DNA of 64,000 nucleotides, taken from positions 2,253,345-2,317,344 of the forward strand of contig CM030944.1 of NCBI GenBank assembly GCA_018136815.1, read 5' to 3'. Numbering within the stretch: position 1 is the first letter of the stretch; each line of letters starts with the position of its first letter. The notes beneath the pieces are model-generated. The model did no database searches. It was not told where the DNA came from and saw nothing but the letters and a program-made list of their open reading frames with translations. Shown piece by piece: positions 57,180-64,000 of the stretch. The stretch is from Isochrysis galbana. Its lineage: Eukaryota; Haptophyta; Isochrysidales; Isochrysidaceae. The position numbers and the translations under genes were made by a program.

Positions 57180-57773
57180 GCGCCGCTGGGCCCCCACCTC
57201 CGCCAGCGGACCTGTACGAGGTGCTGGGTGTGGATGAGAGCGCAAGCGATGCAGAGATCAAGCGCGCCTATAGAAAGTTGTCGGTGAAACACCACCCCGA
57301 CAAGGGCGGCTCCGTCGATAAGTTTAAAGAACTCTCCGCTGCATACGAGATTCTCTCAGATGGAGAGAAGCGCGCGCTCTACGACGTTGGTGGACACGCT
57401 GCAGTGGAGCAGGGTCTGGGACGACAGGACATGTTTGGCAGGACCGTGGGTATTCGGAAGGGGCCACCCGTTGAAATCATCGTACGAATTCCCCTTGCCG
57501 ATGTTTACAGAGGAGGCAAGGTCCGCGCGAACGTCCGGAGGAGAGTCATTTGCCGTGGCTGTCGGGGTGGAGGGTCTGGGGCTAAGTGTGCAGAGTGCAC
57601 TCCAACTTGCCCTCCCGAGACCAAAGTCGTACAGCGCAAAATGGGTCCGATGCTCATTAATCAGGAGGTGGAGGTGCCATCACAGGAGCGTTGCAAGGAC
57701 GAGATGCATGCGCTCACCGGGGTGATCGAGCGAGGCATCCCTGAGGACTTTGTACTCGTCTTCGAGCGAGCTA
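57032..57773 (+). CDS. Secretory DnaJ (Hsp40) protein, 3' part missing
   Basis: An ATG at 57032 ([20 protein letters not shown]) opens a signal peptide; a longer frame starts at 57011. A tract of 15 Gln encoded by cag/caa repeats follows, then the J domain [20 protein letters not shown] with the essential HPD in VKHHPDKGG, and [14 protein letters not shown]. After it come a substrate-binding segment ([20 protein letters not shown]) and a shortened Cys-rich region ([16 protein letters not shown], then TPTCPP and [17 protein letters not shown]). J proteins of this kind stimulate Hsp70 (BiP) in the endoplasmic reticulum, like ERdj3/SCJ1. The frame reaches FVLVFERAS at a splice donor, gtaagc, at 57774, where family members continue. 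The next exon is not found before the gap and the gypsy element. Confidence 0.8.
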
Positions 57774-57942
57774 GTAAGCAATGGTCCCAGCCACGGTCTG
57801 CCGCGGGTATCCCGGGATAGAAACATTCTTAGACCCAGGCCATCTGGCAGCATCGTACCTGGCTCGGCCGGCTCGGCTAATCATTATGAAGCTAGTGTGT
57901 GCATCCTTTACGCGATGCTGCCTTGTAGCCTAGGCCTGGCCC
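57774..57942 (+). other. Putative DnaJ intron, left part
   Basis: Starts with the donor gtaagcaatgg and shows no further DnaJ-like codons; it then enters the gap. Confidence 0.4.
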
Positions 57943-58042
57943 NNNNNNNNNNNNNNNNNNNNNNNNNNNNNNNNNNNNNNNNNNNNNNNNNNNNNNNNNN
58001 NNNNNNNNNNNNNNNNNNNNNNNNNNNNNNNNNNNNNNNNNN
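57943..58042. other. Assembly gap (100 N)
   Basis: One hundred N characters at the place where the gypsy 3' LTR is expected. Confidence 1.
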
Positions 58043-58102
58043 CGGAGCCCTAGCCGAGGCGTGGGCTAGCCTAGAGGGACGGTCCCTTACCAAGACATGG
58101 GA

Positions 58103-58898
58103 TCAACGAGGATGGAGCCTGGATCGAGTGCGCGAAGACGGCGCATCGAGAACGGGAGGAAGAGGAGTATCCCTGGCCGACGAAGAAGTTGCTTCCGGGG
58201 ACTCAACATCTTCTGGACAAGTCTCTTCGACGGAGCGATCATAATCATCAAGCAAATCAGAACAACGACGGAGCAACTCGGAACGAGGCTCCCAGGTGGC
58301 TTCTCGAAGAGAATAGCCACGCCACTTCACGAGGTACTCGATAGAATCGCCATGGCTACGACGATCGAGCAACTTTTCAACGATGTACTCGTGTCAGCCA
58401 GCGGCTCTTCATCAACGAAAGTATGATACGGCCGGAGGTTCGAGATATGCACCTCCTCCTTGACTAACCGGTTTCCAAATCACGGAAGTCGGTACCTAGT
58501 GTCGGACAGAGCCTCTACGACGCGGTAGGGACCCGAGTAGATGAATTGCAACTTGTTGGCATGGCTGGTAATCGCATGCAGACGCGATCCCCAGGTTCGA
58601 AACGAGCTGGTCTTTGAGACTTGATCGTAGCGTCACGGACTGACTCAGCCTGAGCGGCTAGGGTAGCCTCGAGAGCGCTGGACCAAGAGAGCGGAGGCTC
58701 GCATTGAGCCTGGATGCGTACGAGCGAACGTCGGCGGACGCCGCCTCGAGAGCAGTTGGCGAAACAGAACTTCGGATCAGAGAGTTGAGCGGGCAGACGC
58801 AGCTCACGCCCAAAGATCAAAGACGCTGGAGACCGGGAGGTAACACGACGGAAGAAGCCCTCAACGAGAGGAGTAGGAACGGCAAATGGTCGACCCAA
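58103..58898 (-). pseudogene. Gypsy integrase C-terminus and chromodomain, frameshifted
   Basis: In successive frames: SPASLIFGRELRLPAQLSD, then RFEPGDRVCMRLP and, shifted, FIYSGPYRVVEALSDTRYRL (the GPY/F module), VKEEVHISNLRPYH, and the chromodomain EYIVEKLLDRR, SIEYLVKWRGYSLREATWEP with its aromatic cage residues Y, W and W. It ends SRTRSRLHPR at 58103. Integrase chromodomains steer insertion by binding methylated histone H3. Confidence 0.8.
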
Positions 58899-61800
58899 TG
58901 ACCGCCACCCTCGTTCGAGGCGCGCATCAAACGAATGAGCGTTTGCTGAGCGCGTTCGACGAAGCCTACACCCTCATGTCGATACGGCTCTGTACTCGAC
59001 AAATCAGTCCCGGTGAGCTCCAGAATACGCGAAACAAGAACCGAACATAGATTCGAACCGGCGTCGGTTCGAAGCTGCCTAGGGACTCCATAACGCGTCA
59101 CAATCAAGCGGATGAACATGTCCAAGGCCATCTCCGACGAGGGATCCCCATTCGACGGCTCAGCCTCAATCCATCGAGTGAGCGAGTCGATGAAGACGAC
59201 CAGCTTGTCGTAACCCGAGACTCCAGGCACGAAGTTGTGAGTGGGAGCCAGCGAGAGCACGTCGCAGTAGACCACATCAAAGGGGTAGGTACCCACGGAG
59301 AGACCGGAGGGCGACGCTAGAGCCCTAGGTAGCGGCTTGGCGAGGGTGCACTCGTGGCATTCTCGGACGTAGGACGCAACGTCGGAAGACATGCCAGGCC
59401 AGTATACCCGAGTACGAAGAAGACCGGACATACGAGAAACTCCAAGGTGACCGGAGCGATCGTGGTAGGCAAAGAGGTAGCGAGACCGCAACGAGGGCGG
59501 AACATAGAGCACTAGCGAGTCCGGGTCGGTGGAGTCAAGGACGGTGCGATAGTAGACGAGCCCATCGTGAACGACGAAACGGCGAAACATCTTGGATTGC
59601 TGAGCGGGAACGGGAGCGACAGAACTGGAACACGAATCATCTTCGGCAATGGGGCCTGAGGCGGCGGCCGGCGGAGGCGACCCTTGGCCTGATGGCTCGT
59701 GATTGACCGTCTCTCTTGAGCCTAGGAGTGGCTCTACGAACGGATCTTCCGCCAGGGCCGCTCTCATCTCTTCGGAAGTCGGCGTACCCGGAGCCAAATA
59801 ACTGGACTGGATGGCGGGCCCGGAATCGGAGGCTCGACGACGAGATCGGTCCAAAGCTTGAAGCCCTCGCGCCGTAACTACGGAGCGCGTGATGGCAGCC
59901 ACCGGATGAGACCGTTCATGCTCGGCTAGAGACTCTGAGCCAGGCTCACGTACCGCTAACGACGCTGGGCCGGCGAGTGGTTCGTCTTCGTGTTCCGGCT
60001 CCAGGGATGCTAGCCGGGAGAGCCCGTCAGCATCCTGATGAACAGCTCCTGGTTTATGTTCGACATCGAACCGGTACTCAGCCAACTTGAGAGCCCACCG
60101 AGTCAGCCGAGAGGCTGGCCCACCGGCTACTTGATCCTTCATGGTATGCAGCCATCGCAGTGCGGAGTGGTCGACGACTAACTTGAACCGACGCCCCCAA
60201 AGGTAGGGTCGCCAATTTCGGATTGATTCCAGGGCAGCCAAGAGCTCAATCTCGGTCACCGTCCAATGGCGTTCGGCCGAGGTGAGACTGCGAGCGTAGT
60301 ACCCAACGACTCGTTCACGGTTATCGTCTCCTAGCTGCGAGAGGATGCCGGCGATACCCAACTTGCTAGCCCCATCGGTCTTGACGATGAAGGGCCGATC
60401 ATCCCTGGGTGGAGTCAAGACGGGCTCCGAAGTGATCGCTGTCTTGAGCTCTTGGATAGCTCGGCGACACTCCTCGGACTGGGACTCCTTTGCCACGTCG
60501 CAGCCCTTCCGCGTGAGGGCAGTGAGAGGAGCAGCCTTAGCGGCGAATTGGCGAATGAATCGACGGTAGTAGGAGCAAAGGCCGAGGAAAGATCGAACCG
60601 CTTCCAAGGAGTTGATGGATGACGGGTCGATAACGGCGACAGCTGCGACCTTCTTCGGGTCCATCTTGAGACCTTCCCTCGAGACAACGTGACCGAGGTA
60701 CTCCGTAGAGGTGGCAAAGAAGACACACTTGGACATCTTGCAGGTCAGACCGGCCCACTCTAGCCGTTCGAGAACGAGGTCTAGCCGGTGAAGCATTTGC
60801 TCGAACGAAGCCTGTGCCCTGGCCTCTTCGGAAGGACCCACGCCCGTTGACCAGATGCCCACATCATCGAGGTAAGGCATGCAGATCTCCCACGCTAGCG
60901 CACCGAGAACGATGTCCATCAAGCGGCACATGTAGGAGGGACCTGATTGGATGCCGAACGGTAGAAAGTTGAACTCGTATTTGCCGCGGTGGGTAGTGAA
61001 AGCGGTGATATGTTTGTGCGACTCTTTGATCGGGATGCCCCAAAAACCAGAGGCTAAATCGAGAGTACATAAAAAGAGAGAACTGAGCGGCCCTTGGCCG
61101 GACGCTAGCCTATCAATAGCCTCTACAATGAGGGGTAGAGGGCTATCCTCGACGCGTAGCTTGGCGTTCGTGTCGCGGTAGTCCACGCAGAATCGAACGG
61201 AGCCATCTTTCTTGCTGACCAGGACTACTCGGGAAGCCCAAGCCGAATTTGACTTGCGAATAATGCCGGCGGCTTCCATCTTGGCTACCTCCTCTTCTAT
61301 GATGAGCTCGCCTGCGCGGCCCACTCTAGACGGAGCGTGCCGGTGAGGAACAGCGCCGGGGTTGAGTGGCAACTCCACCTCGAGAACGTGCGTATGGTTT
61401 GGAGCCCCCGGGTGCAACGCGAAAGCTTTGATGCGCCGGGCCAAGAGTTGGCGTACTTCTTCTCGTTGATCGTCGGAAAGAAGCCGGTCCGGATCGATGG
61501 TGGCTGAGTCGAGTAGAGCTCGTTGCTCCTCGCTCAGCGCGGTGACAGGGTCACCATCCCCCTCGCTTCCAGTCGGAGTCCAGCCCCGGTGCAACTTGAA
61601 ACGCACCTGGAGCGAAGCTATCGGATGCAGAGACGGCAGGGTCAGCGCATTGACCCCGGTGTGGACGATCGTCACCGCGATGCGATGATCGTCCGTGGGC
61701 GTGACCACCGTGGGCATTACGAGAGGGGACGAATCGAGAGCCTCGCGGTTTGGTAGGCGGTCGACCAGCATCGCGCAGTCCGAATGATCTCGGAGAGCTA

Positions 61801-64000
61801 GCGGAACCCTAACCCAGATGGTTGCGCGGTGGAAGGCAGGAATCGTCACCGCTTGCTCCGTGTAGAGAAGATATTCGGACGAGGTAGACGCCGGAGCTTT
61901 GGCCGCAAACTCGTCGGCAGACTCAAAGAGAGGTGTATAGAGTGGCTGCCTAGCATCAGCAGCAGCCTCACCCACCGATCCGGCCGGGATCTCTCGTGTT
62001 GCCGTCGACCTCTCCAGAAAGTCGACAGTCAGCGGCTGACCGGGTGACATCGAGATAGCTCCGACGAAGCCGGAGTCCGCGACTGGGGGCGGCGCCGTGG
62101 AAACTCTGACTACGCATTCGGAAAGGACTCTTGAAGAGTCTTCTGCATCGCCAGAGGCCGGACGGAGGCGGAGGCTTCCCTCTGAGCTCGCGGCGTCGAG
62201 AGAAATGGTAGCGGAGTGAGCGGCCAAAAAATCGTTCCCGAGCAGAAGCATCGGGTTCCCTTCGATGACCGCGAACGAATGACGGAAGAGGCGACCGGAC
62301 AAGGAGAAGACGAGGCTAGCCCGGCCCCTAGTGATGAGAGGAAGGCCGTCCGGCCCATGTAGGTTGGGGACGGTAGCGTCCGATACGCGTTCGACGCAAG
62401 CGTCTTCAGGTAGTCGATCGAGAAGAGCAATGGTGATTACTGATGGGCCCGCTCCAGTGTCAGCCAGGGTGCTGTTCACCGTGAGAGCAACGTCCGGGAG
62501 AACGAACCCTTGAGCTGCGCGGTCGCCATCGGCACGGCAGACCACGAGATCGCGGACATAGAGGCAGTGACGAGGGTAGAGCGGCGGCGGCGTGTCCGCG
62601 ATAGATTCTACTGGAAGCGAGGTTCCGGCTCCGGGTGACGGGGTGGTTGGATTGGAGGCTGGCCTGGACGGAGAAGATTCATCGACGTGGGGCACTCGCT
62701 CGATAGCGGCGGCTACCGTCTGCGGCACGAATGGTATTGAAGAGTATGGGGATGCCTTTGCCGAACTAGAGGGGTTAGGCACGCCATCATAGCCTAGCCC
62801 TCGACGGTCCGTCGGATGCCGAGGTTGATCCATTTGGCGTGACCATTCCTTCTCCAGGGACTTCTGCAAGTCTGTCTTCGGAAGCTTCGACAACTCGGAA
62901 AATCCGGCCGCACTGAGGCCCCTAGCGGTAGCCCCATCGCAATACAGTGCCCGTGGAGTATCCTCTTCTTCGGCGGCGTCGGAGGGCTTGGTCTCGAGGG
63001 TCTGCATGCTCCGGTGTTCTGGCATCTCGGGCGTGTCATCTTCTCCCGAGTCGGGCCCAACATCCCAGGTTTCGAGTGGCCTTTCGGCTACGACCGAACC
63101 GGTCGGTTCGGCCACTCCCTCGTCGCCAGCCGTGAAGGAGGCGCTCGGAGATAGTGCATTGATGCCTTGGGAGCCCAGTCGAGACAAGATGGAAGGTTCC
63201 GACGGCTCCGCAGCTGCCGCTTGCTCAGCGATTTCTTGGGCGATGGAAGGCGTGACATCCTGCCACCGATGGACCCCCGAAATTACATCACGATCGAAGA
63301 CCTGCCACTTGCTGCGGCGCTTCTTCACCGTGTTTGGAGGGCCTGGCGTTGTAGAGCGGTCCCTTATGGGCCACTCCCACGGCGTGAAGCGGTCTCCTTC
63401 CGCCTCGGCCTCGTCTTGCGATACGTTTGTTTCCGAGTCCTCCTGATGAAGCAGGCGAGAAGCATCGGCAACGGGGCCTGCGTCCGGGATCACGACAACC
63501 GAATCAGACACTGGCGAACCGCTGGGAGGCGTGAGGTGAGAGCTAGAAGCTGCTTCGCCTCTCCCCTCCATGAAGCGAGCCAGAGCCGTCCTCGGCTCAG
63601 CCAGCTCGAAACCGGTCGAGCAAAGCGAAGGGCGTTCTCTCAAGCTGGCAGCTGCTTGGGAAATTGCCCAGTCCACCGTGAAGTCGAGCGAACGCGACGC
63701 CTTGGCTTCGCGCGCATAACGGCGCAAGACCGGCATCCACTGGGCCGCCATTGCACCGGCAATGCCCACATAGGTGCGGCTGCGAAGGGCGCCACGGTGG
63801 GGCGACGGCGATAGATCCGCCATAGCAGATAGACGTCCCTCGACAATCTTCGAAGGCTGCAAGGACGGGAGTGAAGCCGTCAGGTACAGGCCAGTTGCTT
63901 TTTGATGGCCCGTGCCGTGCTGCCACGGCTGCACAAACTGCCGCGGTCGCAACCCCCCGACTAAGGCAGAGGCTTCCGCGTGCATTCGAGGATTTTCGAC
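58817..64000 (-). pseudogene. Gypsy polyprotein: methyltransferase-like, protease, reverse transcriptase, RNase H, integrase
   Basis: Open from the right edge to a stop at 58817 (over 1725 codons). Numbering from the Met at 63985: residues 1-85 match the C-terminal half of phage-type methyltransferase-like proteins (VENPRMH just before, QPWQHGTGHQKATGLYL, RSRTYVGIAGAMAAQW). About 85-480 is a disordered linker with KKRRSKWQVFDRD and no CCHC knuckle. The protease LADTGAGPS is near 507. Reverse transcriptase covers about 850-1090, with FCVDYRD, LDLASGFWGIPI, FLPFGIQSGPSYMCRLMD and the catalytic PYLDDVG near 1035. RNase H has KTDGASKLGIAGILSQ near 1197. Integrase has a zinc HHCC unit (HDRSGHLGVSRMSG to CHECTLAK) near 1505, then catalytic YCDV near 1576, RTDAGS near 1642 and the Glu of GFVERAQQ near 1673. 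It ends in a frameshift. Confidence 0.85.

Larger units (their letters stand above)
58103..64000 (-). mobile_element. Ty3/gypsy LTR retrotransposon with chromodomain and N-terminal methyltransferase-like region, partial
   Basis: Read on the minus strand, the order is methyltransferase-like block, linker, aspartic protease, reverse transcriptase, RNase H, integrase, GPY/F-type module and chromodomain. That is the order of Ty3/gypsy chromoviruses, with the first block in place of a recognisable Gag. The 5' LTR and N-terminus lie beyond the right edge. The 3' LTR would fall at or left of the gap at 57943. Two or three frameshifts near 58850, 58540 and 58420 break the integrase C-terminus, so this copy is inactive or carries assembly errors. 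A partial second copy of its 5' region is at 23672-23931. Confidence 0.85.

Overview
The window is nuclear DNA of a GC-rich eukaryotic microalga. Spliced genes with phase-consistent introns, secretory or organelle leaders, a mitochondrial ClpX, a multi-pass hybrid histidine kinase, a DnaJ protein with a signal peptide, GC-AG introns beside GT-AG ones, and dense retrotransposon and repeat debris all point that way. A haptophyte-like alga with a complex plastid fits best. This is an inference, because no rRNA or marker gene is present. Two 100-N runs (32843-32942 and 57943-58042) are scaffold gaps.

Host genes, left to right: an ankyrin protein (512-1006) and a leucine-rich-repeat gene (1334-2368); a membrane protein with AHNAK-like heptads (4346-6478, minus); a CCR4/EEP-type nuclease (15089-16693, minus); a four-exon tricopeptide-like organellar RNA-binding candidate (20242-21911, minus); a hemerythrin-domain protein (25641-26492); a seven-exon mitochondrial ClpX (28116-30838, minus); an unrecognised multi-exon gene running into a gap (32943-33858, minus); a GT32 glycosyltransferase fused to TPRs (38743-40545, minus); a divergent pair, Pro-rich membrane protein (45185-46144, minus) and fibrillin-like secreted protein (46486-47262, plus); a hybrid histidine kinase (49363-53013, minus); and a secretory DnaJ protein whose 3' part is missing (57032-57773).

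The rest is an accessory landscape of mobile DNA. It contains a 858-bp non-autonomous hAT element with an 8-bp target duplication (11789-12646), a broken non-LTR retrotransposon split by a TIR-ended insertion (17215-19510), a tRNA-derived SINE-like repeat (three copies, two inside a 726-bp direct duplication), and an element with ~175-bp inverted repeats (47646-49188). A large Ty3/gypsy chromovirus-like element (58103 to the right edge, minus) lies head-on to the DnaJ gene, which ends at a splice donor.

Two points stand out. First, the gypsy polyprotein begins with the C-terminal half of a phage-type DNA methyltransferase-like protein. A second copy at 23.6-24.3 kb carries the matching HPPC half. 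Second, there is a dispersed family of tiny spliced genes whose first exon starts MERA and ends with a nuclear-localisation-like KRPRP, and whose second exon is acidic. Each start codon follows, by 3-8 bp, an AT-rich palindrome whose sequence differs from copy to copy while staying self-complementary.
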